A model generated the notes under the pieces. The model had not been told where the DNA came from. It was given only the letters and a program-made list of their open reading frames with translations, and ran no database searches. DNA of 21,233 bases from an uncultured Muribaculaceae bacterium (GTDB taxonomy: Bacteria > Bacteroidota > Bacteroidia > Bacteroidales > Muribaculaceae), in contig CAJTXU010000036.1 of NCBI GenBank assembly GCA_910584125.1, positions 1 through 21,233 of the forward strand, read 5' to 3'. The position numbers and the translations under genes are program-made. Within the stretch, counting starts at the first letter, position 1; the number at the start of each line of letters is the position of its first letter. Positions 8,446 through 14,452 of the stretch are shown here, piece by piece.

Positions 8446-9012
8446 TTAGAAATCTATGCCGACGCGGAATGTGAAATAGCCCCATAACTTATGCTTTTCC
8501 GGACCGAGCATGAAGTCATTCTCTGTTTCATCAGGCCTGAGAGTCGTTATTACCTCGTTTGTACTGACTCTCTGCATCGAAGCCCCGACTCCTATGTTCA
8601 CTCCAATCCGGCTTCCCCAGTTGATTCTGTAGCCTATGGTTGGCGACATGTAGAAATCGTGCTCCATCAAGTCGTAACCAATACGCAAATCTGCAAAAGG
8701 AGAAAATTTGCCGAATTTAAGGTCTGCTCTTCCTTCAAGGAATATCGGATTCAGCCGATGACTTAATTTCCCGCACTTTTCCCACGAATATCCGGCCCCG
8801 AGAAACCATCTCTCGTTGAACTGATATCCGTGACTTGTCGAAAAACCAGTGAAAAAACCCGTTTCTGTATCCAGATTGAATTCCCCAACCGGCTTTGTGG
8901 AATGCACCGAGCTCGCCCAGTCCACAAACCCCCGGTAGCCCCGCTGCGGCTGTCTGGCTGATGCCGATATTGAAATTACCGTCATCAGCACTAATAAAAT
9001 TTTCCTGATCAT
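8446..9012 (-). CDS. small outer-membrane beta-barrel protein, paralogue 2
   Basis: A 188-residue paralogue of the neighbouring gene at 7816-8388. Signal peptide about residues 1-19 (MIRKILLVLMTVISISASA), then the same mature N-terminus RQPQRGYRGFVDWASSV, then FFTGFSTSHGYQFNERWFLGAG, GRADLKFGKFSPFADLRIGYD, FYMSPTIGYRINWGSRIG and the C-terminal FRVGIDF. The signal peptides of the two copies differ, while the first 17 mature residues are identical. The variable parts are the loops, for example after the first strand and before the last one, as usual for surface loops of barrels. It lies 57 bp upstream of paralogue 1 and 45 bp downstream of the lipoprotein gene. Function is unknown. Its GC content is visibly lower than that of the receptor gene. 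Confidence 0.75.
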   Translation of the reverse strand: MIRKILLVLMTVISISASARQPQRGYRGFVDWASSVHSTKPVGEFNLDTETGFFTGFSTSHGYQFNERWFLGAGYSWEKCGKLSHRLNPIFLEGRADLKFGKFSPFADLRIGYDLMEHDFYMSPTIGYRINWGSRIGVNIGVGASMQRVSTNEVITTLRPDETENDFMLGPEKHKLWGYFTFRVGIDF

Positions 9013-9057
9013 AATGTCGTTTTTGTTGTTTGAATTACAGCTCGTGATTATTTTCCA

Positions 9058-9447
9058 TTATGGGAACTGTGTGACTTTGAGCCTTCCGTCATCATGCGGT
9101 CCATCCCCATAATCAATCACGAGTTCTCGCTTCTTGCCGCTTTTGTTGGGCGCTGCAATCAGAACATTGTTAGTCTTCCCCGAGACATGCGATGTCTTGA
9201 TTGTAAGCCAGTCTACTGTCATGACTCTCCATATCACTCCGTCTTCATCCTCCTCTTCAGTAATCAGGCCAACGCTACCAATCCCGTTGAACTGTCCTTC
9301 AAGAACGATCGTACCTCCTTCTGCCGGGAAATTGATGAACTTGGGCACACCTGGCTCGGAGCCTCTGTCGCATTGAGCGAACACAATAAAAGCCACAATG
9401 CCGAGGAAAAGCCCTAAAAGTTTTGAATACTTTAACAATCTGTTCAT
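9058..9447 (-). CDS. small lipoprotein with BACON-like domain
   Basis: A 129-residue protein. The N-terminus MNRLLKYSKLLGLFLGIVAF is a lipoprotein-type signal ending in VFAQC, with the cysteine at residue 24 as the likely lipidation site; the acidic DRGSE after it would favour export to the outer membrane. The rest (PAEGGTIVLEG, DWLTIKTSHVSGKTNNVLI, APNKSGKKRELVI, RLKVTQFP) has the pattern of a BACON or related immunoglobulin-like domain: WLT, then N-S-G-x-x-R, then a closing xVxQ strand. An open frame extends upstream to 9561, but I chose the ATG at 9447 because it starts the signal peptide and because a near-consensus promoter (9531-9562) lies inside the extension. It is the first gene of the operon with the two small barrels. 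It may be a surface partner or adhesin, but this is a guess. Confidence 0.75.
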   Translation of the reverse strand: MNRLLKYSKLLGLFLGIVAFIVFAQCDRGSEPGVPKFINFPAEGGTIVLEGQFNGIGSVGLITEEEDEDGVIWRVMTVDWLTIKTSHVSGKTNNVLIAAPNKSGKKRELVIDYGDGPHDDGRLKVTQFP

Positions 9448-9530
9448 AATGTTAGTATTAAAGTTATTGAAAATAATCAATGTGCCGAATATGAATATTG
9501 GCAGTCGGGATTGTTTTCGGAATCGCGCCG

Positions 9531-9562
9531 CAAACTTAATAAAAATTAATCCACATTCCAAA
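9531..9562 (-). promoter_or_regulatory. promoter of the lipoprotein/twin-barrel operon
   Basis: On the minus strand TTTG (9562-9559), exactly 20 nt, then TAAGTTTG (9538-9531): a perfect match to the Bacteroidetes primary-sigma consensus TTTG-N19-21-TAnnTTTG. Transcription should begin near 9524, giving a leader of about 75 nt before the ATG at 9447. Confidence 0.8.
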
Positions 9563-9989
9563 TTTTTAGACTAATATTTTCACATTTAGCATCTAATTGA
9601 ACCTACCGGACCTTACCCAGCCTATAACCAATTGATGTGTTGATGCTTACAAACACGTGTCGCGGATTTTCCAAAAAATAATTAAAATGCAAAATATGAC
9701 TTAAACGCTTAATATATAAACTTTTAATTGATCAGCTCAGTTAGATTTATCTCACAGCGGGTAAGATTATCAAGTACACCGGTAAGGTAATATCTACATA
9801 ATCCACGTAACTTTTACACAGCACCGTCTTCGGCTGTGTCTGTGAAAGCACCCCAATTACAGTTCACACACTAAGTATTTGTGCATTTTTATTTCAGAAT
9901 TTGCATTTCCAAGACAGTTTTTAAAACTAATATATTCTTCTAAGATCGGTTTCTGTCGCAAGACTGTTTTTTCTTTTTGACAATAGGAA

Positions 9990-10034
9990 TGCTCGCATTC
10001 GCGAGCACATAGCCCGGCGACTGGGACAGTCGCC
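9990..10034. repeat. pair of hairpins next to the dispersed element
   Basis: TGCTCGC (9990-9996) pairs with GCGAGCA (10001-10007) around the loop ATTC, and GGCGACT (10016-10022) pairs with AGTCGCC (10028-10034) around a 5-nt loop. Both stems are perfect 7-bp stems. No T-run follows, so they are not clear terminators. The second one overlaps the start of the 38-bp element. Confidence 0.7.
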
Positions 10035-10060
10035 CTCCCCGGTAGGCTCACGCAGTCGCC
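10023..10060 (+). repeat. dispersed 38-bp REP-like element, copy A
   Basis: This segment starts GGGACAGTCGCC and ends GCTCACGCAGTCGCC. It matches the reverse complement of 21082-21119 at 34 of 38 positions without gaps. CAGTCGCC occurs twice inside it (10027-10034, 10053-10060), as direct repeats. Confidence 0.8.
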
Positions 10061-10286
10061 AAGCAGGCGCCGAGGCTTTAGTCCGGATGGTCCCTATGTT
10101 ATATTCATAGATTCCACTAAACTACGCCTATGCCCCGATATAAGAGCGTTGTTACAGCTTCGAAAAACACTTGCCAGACTGTCCTGACGGCTATCGATTT
10201 CCATATACCGAACAATGACGAAATAAAAATCAGGTAGCGGACCGAAAATATAAGGATGAAATGCGTCGGAATTCGCGATAAAGTGT

Positions 10287-10294
10287 TAATTTTG
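10287..10294 (+). promoter_or_regulatory. possible rsfS-ftsH promoter (-7 box only)
   Basis: TAATTTTG matches the Bacteroidetes TAnnTTTG box, but no good TTTG box is found about 20 nt upstream. If used, it would leave a leader of about 160 nt before rsfS, containing a short inverted repeat TGGCGT/ACGCCA (about 10347-10378). Confidence 0.3.
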
Positions 10295-10460
10295 CAAAAT
10301 ATTTTCGTCCGCAAGGGATATCGTCGGCCTCGCCACGATAATTCTGGCGTCTTATTTGTTATTACAATGTAACGCCATGAAATGTCTACGGAGCCTCGGC
10401 ACGACGGTTCCCGACGGGATTTCCAGGAATACTTTTAAGAACAACTTTCGAACAATCAAT

Positions 10461-10856
10461 ATGACAAAACCACTCAACGGCGCGACCGAAACCGTGACGA
10501 CCGGAAGGTCCGAGCTCGAGAACACCATAATCGACGCCATCCAGAACCGCAAGGGCGTCCGGATTGTCGATATGGATTTCAGCGGCCTCGACACAGCCCC
10601 GGCCCGCACTTTCATTGTCTGCCAGGGCAACTCGACCTCGCAGGTGGCGGCCATCGCCGACAACATCCGCGAGGAGGTGCGCGAACGTCTCGACATCAAG
10701 CCCTACAACTACGACGGATACCGCAACGCCCAATGGATCGTGATCGACTACGGAGACCTCATGGTCCACGTCTTCCAGCCCGAGGTCAGGGAGTTCTATA
10801 ACATCGAGGACCTCTGGAGCGACGCACGCATCGAGCTCATCCCCGACCTGGACTGA
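10461..10856 (+). CDS. rsfS: ribosome silencing factor
   Basis: A 131-residue cytoplasmic protein of the RsfS/Iojap family (YbeB in E. coli), which binds ribosomal protein L14 (uL14) and blocks joining of the ribosomal subunits, mainly when nutrients are scarce. The family core is clear: FIVCQGNSTSQVAAIADNI (about 51-69), then YDGYRNAQWIVIDYGDLMVHVF (about 84-105) and FYNIEDLWSDA (about 112-122). The open frame reaches upstream to 10356, but the extra 35 residues do not look like the family, and the ATG at 10461 follows an A-rich leader (AACAATCAAT) as is normal here. At 131 residues it is slightly longer than the E. coli protein (105). It lies 31 bp upstream of ftsH, and the two probably share a transcript. 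Confidence 0.92.
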   Translation: MTKPLNGATETVTTGRSELENTIIDAIQNRKGVRIVDMDFSGLDTAPARTFIVCQGNSTSQVAAIADNIREEVRERLDIKPYNYDGYRNAQWIVIDYGDLMVHVFQPEVREFYNIEDLWSDARIELIPDLD

Positions 10857-10887
10857 TCAGGTTTACTCACACTTAATACCCACGGAT

Positions 10888-12981
10888 ATGAAAATGTTCC
10901 CCCAGAATAACAACAAGAGCGGCAACCGCAACCGCCGCCCGCTCTTCAATATGTACTGGATGTACGGCCTGATAGCTCTGTCGCTCTTCGCGCTCTACTA
11001 TTTCCAGGACGGCTCGCAGGTCAAGGAGGTCGACTGGACCGACTTCGAGAAGGCGGCCGTGGCCGGCGACGTCGACAAGATTATGGTGTTCGCCCAGAAC
11101 GGCGTGGCCGAGGCCACACTCACCGAGCAGGGCGCCAAGAGTCTGAAGTTCGACATGAGCCCGCAGATGACAGGCGAGAAGAAAATCAAGACCACAATCC
11201 CCTCGTCAGACAAGATCCAGGACAAGATCGATCAGTGGAACAAGCAGCTCGCCGAAGCCGGACGCCCGCAGATCAAGGTCAACTACGAGAAGGGAAGCGA
11301 TTTGATGAAGTTCGTGTGGTATTTCGGCCCCATCATCCTCATCGTGCTCGTCATGGTGATCATGTCCAAGCGCATGACCGGCGGATCCGGAGGCCCCGGC
11401 GGCATTTTCAGCGTCGGGAAGTCGAAGGCAACCGTGTTCGACAAGAACAACGGCACCAACGTCACGTTCAAGGACGTCGCCGGACTCGCCGAGGCCAAGG
11501 TCGAGATCGAGGAGATAGTCGAGTTCCTCAAGAATCCGCAGCGATACACCGAGCTCGGCGCCAAGATTCCCAAGGGCGCGCTGCTCGTAGGCCCTCCCGG
11601 AACGGGTAAGACACTGCTCGCCAAGGCAGTGGCCGGCGAGGCCGACGTGCCCTTCCTATCGATGTCGGGCTCGGACTTCGTCGAGATGTTCGTCGGCGTC
11701 GGAGCCGCCCGCGTCCGCGACCTCTTCAAGCAGGCCAAGGAGAAAGCCCCCTGCATCGTCTTCATCGACGAGATCGACGCCGTGGGCCGCGCCCGCGGAC
11801 GCAACCCCAACATGGGCTCGAACGACGAGCGCGAGAACACGCTCAACCAGATGCTCACCGAGATGGACGGCTTCCAGTCGAACAACGGCGTGATCTGTCT
11901 GGCCGCCACCAACCGCGCCGACATGCTCGACAAGGCCCTGCTGCGTCCCGGCCGTTTCGACCGCCAGATATATGTCGACCTCCCAGAGCTCACCGACCGC
12001 GAGGAGATCTTCCAGGTCCACCTGCGCAACATCAAGTGCAACAGCAAGCTCGACGTCGAGCAGCTCGCCCGCCAGACCCAGGGGTTCTCGGGCGCCGACA
12101 TAGCCAACGTCTGCAACGAGGCCGCCCTCATCGCCGCCCGCAACAACAAGGATTCGGTAGACTGGGACGACTTCATGGCCGCCATCGACCGCATAGTCGG
12201 CGGTCTCGAGAAGAAGTCGCGCATCATCACCGACGAGGAGAAGCTCGCCATCGCCACCCACGAGGCCGGACACGCCACCATCACATGGATGACCAAATAC
12301 GGCAACCCGCTTGTCAAGGTCACCATCGTGCCCCGCGGCCGCGCCCTCGGCGCGGCATGGTACGCCCCCGAGGAGCGCCAGATCATCCCCACCCAGGCCC
12401 TGCTCGACACGATGTGCGGTCTGCTCGGCGGCCGCGCAGCCGAAGAGGTCTTCCTCGGCCAGATCGGCACCGGCGCCAGCGACGACCTCGAGAAGTGCAC
12501 CAAGATCGCCCGCTCGCTCGTGCTCGTCTACGGCATGAGCGACAAACTCCCCAACCTCAACTACAACGACTCGACCGGCCAGGAGATGGGATTCACCAAA
12601 CCCTACTCCGACGAGACTGCCAACGTGATCGACGCCGAGGTGAAGCGCATCGTCAACGAGCAGTACGAGCGCGCCAAGCAGATCCTGCGCGAGTACGCCG
12701 CCCAGCACAACCGCATCCGCGACCTGCTCGTCGAGAAAGAGGTAATATTCCACGACGACGTCGAGAAGATCCTCGGCAAACGCAAATGGAAGTCGCGCAC
12801 CGACGAGATCATCGAGATCAACCGCAAGGTAGACGCCACCCGCACCGCCAAGACCGGCGACGACGACCCCTACGCGGCCGACTTCGACCATGACCCGAAG
12901 CCCGCTCCGGCCAGCCCCGCAAAGGCTCCGGACCAGGCAGACGATGACGACGACGGCACTCCCCCGCCCTTCGACAAGTGA
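10888..12981 (+). CDS. ftsH: ATP-dependent zinc metalloprotease FtsH
   Basis: A 697-residue membrane-anchored AAA+ protease that degrades damaged membrane proteins and selected regulators. Two membrane segments lie at about 22-39 and 142-160, enclosing a periplasmic domain of about 100 residues, longer than in E. coli. A glycine-rich linker (GGSGGPGG) follows. The AAA module has Walker A GPPGTGKT (235-242), Walker B VFIDEID (291-297) and the second region of homology with arginine fingers in LLRPGRFDR (351-359). The zinc site is HEAGH (458-462) with the third ligand likely Asp in GASDDLEK (about 532). The acidic, proline-rich tail (DDDDDGTPPPFDK) is probably disordered. In many bacteria FtsH controls LpxC and thus LPS amount; an lpxA-type gene lies downstream in this window, but whether that control exists here is unknown. 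A terminator follows 47 bp after the stop. Confidence 0.97.
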   Translation: MKMFPQNNNKSGNRNRRPLFNMYWMYGLIALSLFALYYFQDGSQVKEVDWTDFEKAAVAGDVDKIMVFAQNGVAEATLTEQGAKSLKFDMSPQMTGEKKIKTTIPSSDKIQDKIDQWNKQLAEAGRPQIKVNYEKGSDLMKFVWYFGPIILIVLVMVIMSKRMTGGSGGPGGIFSVGKSKATVFDKNNGTNVTFKDVAGLAEAKVEIEEIVEFLKNPQRYTELGAKIPKGALLVGPPGTGKTLLAKAVAGEADVPFLSMSGSDFVEMFVGVGAARVRDLFKQAKEKAPCIVFIDEIDAVGRARGRNPNMGSNDERENTLNQMLTEMDGFQSNNGVICLAATNRADMLDKALLRPGRFDRQIYVDLPELTDREEIFQVHLRNIKCNSKLDVEQLARQTQGFSGADIANVCNEAALIAARNNKDSVDWDDFMAAIDRIVGGLEKKSRIITDEEKLAIATHEAGHATITWMTKYGNPLVKVTIVPRGRALGAAWYAPEERQIIPTQALLDTMCGLLGGRAAEEVFLGQIGTGASDDLEKCTKIARSLVLVYGMSDKLPNLNYNDSTGQEMGFTKPYSDETANVIDAEVKRIVNEQYERAKQILREYAAQHNRIRDLLVEKEVIFHDDVEKILGKRKWKSRTDEIIEINRKVDATRTAKTGDDDPYAADFDHDPKPAPASPAKAPDQADDDDDGTPPPFDK

Positions 12982-13027
12982 CCCGGCGGTGCCGCATCCG
13001 GAGGTCCGGAATCCGCAACGACCTATC

Positions 13028-13056
13028 ACGGGTATGCACGCGCATACCCGTCTTTT
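13028..13056 (+). terminator. intrinsic terminator after ftsH
   Basis: ACGGGTATGC (13028-13037) and GCATACCCGT (13042-13051) form a perfect 10-bp stem with a 4-nt loop, followed by CTTTTA. It ends the rsfS-ftsH transcript before the efflux operon. Confidence 0.85.
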
Positions 13057-13068
13057 ACGGGCTTGCTG

Positions 13069-13094
13069 AAAACTAAAAACGGCGATTTAGTTTT
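13069..13094. promoter_or_regulatory. AT-rich inverted repeat upstream of the efflux operon
   Basis: AAAACTAAA (13069-13077) and TTTAGTTTT (13086-13094) are a perfect 9-bp inverted repeat with an 8-nt spacer. It lies about 70 bp upstream of the likely -7 box of the efflux operon. It could be an operator or just the tail of the upstream terminator region; no regulator gene is next to it. Confidence 0.4.
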
Positions 13095-13138
13095 TACAAA
13101 ACGCGCAATTTTGGTCATTTTGGGATTTTTTGAGCGCA

Positions 13139-13173
13139 TTTGGGAAATATTTCGTTTTAATTTAGTAATTTTG
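13139..13173 (+). promoter_or_regulatory. probable promoter of the efflux operon
   Basis: TAATTTTG (13166-13173) matches the TAnnTTTG box, with TTTG at 13139-13142 upstream; the 23-nt spacing is slightly long. The dyad GGCCA-TG-TGGCC (13185-13196) lies close to the expected start of transcription and might be an operator. The leader to the adaptor start codon would be about 90 nt and is A-rich at its end. Confidence 0.5.
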
Positions 13174-13269
13174 TAGGTTGACAAGGCCATGTGGCCGCGT
13201 CGGCAACCCGAGAATTCATACAGACAGAGCATACAAACAGTAAAGAAAAGACAATAAAAATTACGACAC

Positions 13270-14391
13270 ATGAATCTCAGCAAATTGAATGCAATGGTGC
13301 TCGCCGCGTCGGCGGCCGCATTGATTCTGCCCTCGTGCAAGGGCAAACAAGAACAGCAGCAGGCGCAGCAGGTGCCGGAACTCGCGGTCATAACAGTGAG
13401 CGAGGAGAACACGACGCTCGACACGCAGCTCCCGACGACTCTCGAAGGCGAGAACGACGTCGAGATACGCCCGCAGATACAGGGGTTCCTCACGAAGGTG
13501 TGTGTTGAGGAGGGCCAGAAGGTCGGCAGAGGCCAGACGCTCTTCATCATCGACCAGGTGCAGCTCAAGGCTCAGGTCGACGCCGCCCAGGCGGCTGTGG
13601 CCGTCGCCCAGGCCAACGTCAACACCGCCCAGACCAATATGAACAACAACAAGATGCTCTTCGAGAAGAACATCATCTCCCAGTCGGCCTACCAGACGTC
13701 GGTCGACTCCTATAACGCCGCCAAGGCGGCCTACAACCAGGCCAACGCCAATCTGACCAACGCGCGCAAGAGCCTCTCCTACTCCACGGTGACGGCCCCG
13801 ACGTCGGGCGTCGTCGGCAAAATCGACTTCCGCGAGGGCTCGCTCGTGTCGCCCCAGTCGCTGCTCACGGTGCTCTCCAACAACGGCGACATGCGCGCCA
13901 CGATCTCGCTCAACGAGAAAGACCTGCTGGCGATGACCGACAACGGCAAGCGCTCGCTCAACGAGGCCATCAAGCTGATGCCGGCCGTGAGCCTCGTGCT
14001 CGCCAACGGCGAGAAGTACGCATACCCCGGCAAGATCATCTCTATTTCGGGCGTGATCGACCCCGCCACGGGCAGCGCGACGGCCAAGGTGCTCTTCCCC
14101 AACCCCAACGGCATGCTCCACAGCGGCAACACCGGCATGGTGCTCATCCCGAAGACGCGCTCAAACGCCATAGTGATCCCCCAGGCGGCTACCTACGAGA
14201 TGCAGGACATGAAATTCGTCTATGTGGTCAACGACAGCAACAAGGTCCACTCGCGCGCCATCCAGATCGCCGAGGAGAACGACGGCCAGCACTACATCGT
14301 GACCGGAGGCCTCAAGCCGGGCGAGCGCATCGTGACCGAGGGCGTGGGCATCACCGTCAAGGAAGACATGACCATCAAGCCCAAGAAGTAA
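13270..14391 (+). CDS. RND efflux periplasmic adaptor (lipoprotein)
   Basis: A 373-residue membrane-fusion protein that bridges the inner-membrane pump and the outer-membrane channel. The signal MNLSKLNAMVLAASAAALILPSC ends in a lipobox, with Cys23 as the likely lipidated residue, as in AcrA. A Q-rich linker (KQEQQQAQQ) follows. The biotinyl-lipoyl-like halves are seen in EIRPQIQGFLTKVCVEEGQKV (about 65-85) and TAPTSGVVGKIDFREGSLV (about 177-195), enclosing an alanine- and asparagine-rich coiled-coil hairpin (AAQAAVAVAQANVNTAQ...NQANANLTNARKS). Beta-barrel and membrane-proximal domains follow (AYPGKIISISGVIDPATGSATAKVLFPNP, GGLKPGERIVTEG). The gene is first in the operon with the permease and outer-membrane factor. 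The substrate cannot be inferred. Confidence 0.93.
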   Translation: MNLSKLNAMVLAASAAALILPSCKGKQEQQQAQQVPELAVITVSEENTTLDTQLPTTLEGENDVEIRPQIQGFLTKVCVEEGQKVGRGQTLFIIDQVQLKAQVDAAQAAVAVAQANVNTAQTNMNNNKMLFEKNIISQSAYQTSVDSYNAAKAAYNQANANLTNARKSLSYSTVTAPTSGVVGKIDFREGSLVSPQSLLTVLSNNGDMRATISLNEKDLLAMTDNGKRSLNEAIKLMPAVSLVLANGEKYAYPGKIISISGVIDPATGSATAKVLFPNPNGMLHSGNTGMVLIPKTRSNAIVIPQAATYEMQDMKFVYVVNDSNKVHSRAIQIAEENDGQHYIVTGGLKPGERIVTEGVGITVKEDMTIKPKK

Positions 14392-14418
14392 CACTTAACG
14401 ACATCCGATTCACACAAA

Positions 14419-14438
14419 TGCCGGAACGCGTTCCGGCA
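14419..14438. promoter_or_regulatory. perfect 20-bp palindrome between adaptor and permease genes
   Basis: TGCCGGAACG followed directly by CGTTCCGGCA, a perfect dyad in the 61-bp gap between the adaptor and permease genes. As RNA it would fold into an 8-bp stem with a CGCG tetraloop; there is no T-run, so it is not a typical terminator. It may adjust relative expression or mRNA stability, or bind a dimeric protein. Confidence 0.6.
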
Positions 14439-14452
14439 AGAACACTTCACAT

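Larger units (their letters stand above)
9563..10286. other. AT-rich divergent intergenic region without a credible gene
   Basis: This stretch separates the minus-strand block from the plus-strand block. The first 400 bp are clearly AT-rich, the rest mixed. Short open frames on the minus strand (9857-10051 and 10117-10314) look random or overlap repeats. A bulged hairpin lies at 9816-9839 (ACACAG with CTGTGT, inner CCG with CGG). From 9990 to 10060 there are two hairpins and one copy of a dispersed 38-bp element, listed separately. I see no tRNA, rRNA or recognisable small RNA here. Confidence 0.7.

Noticed and set aside
9448..9561. Upstream extension of the lipoprotein reading frame
   Set aside because: It overlaps a near-consensus promoter and would bury the lipoprotein signal peptide 38 residues inside the protein.
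9610..9788. 8-bp inverted pair ACCTTACC / GGTAAGGT about 160 bp apart
   Set aside because: A match this short over this distance is expected by chance, and no mobile-element gene lies between the two.
9857..10051. 64-codon minus-strand frame in the gene-free region
   Set aside because: It runs through the hairpins and the 38-bp repeat, shows no domain or signal peptide and has no convincing promoter.
10117..10314. 65-codon minus-strand frame with hydrophobic stretches
   Set aside because: AT-rich DNA readily gives hydrophobic frames; there is no homology I recognise and it overlaps the likely rsfS promoter box.
10356..10460. Upstream extension of the rsfS reading frame by 35 residues
   Set aside because: The added residues do not resemble the family, and the ATG at 10461 has a typical A-rich leader and gives a normal protein length.
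11656..13029. Long open frame (457 codons) opposite ftsH
   Set aside because: It is a shadow created by GC-rich codon use of ftsH; its composition (V, G, D, E, L rich) is typical of antisense frames and ftsH is certain.
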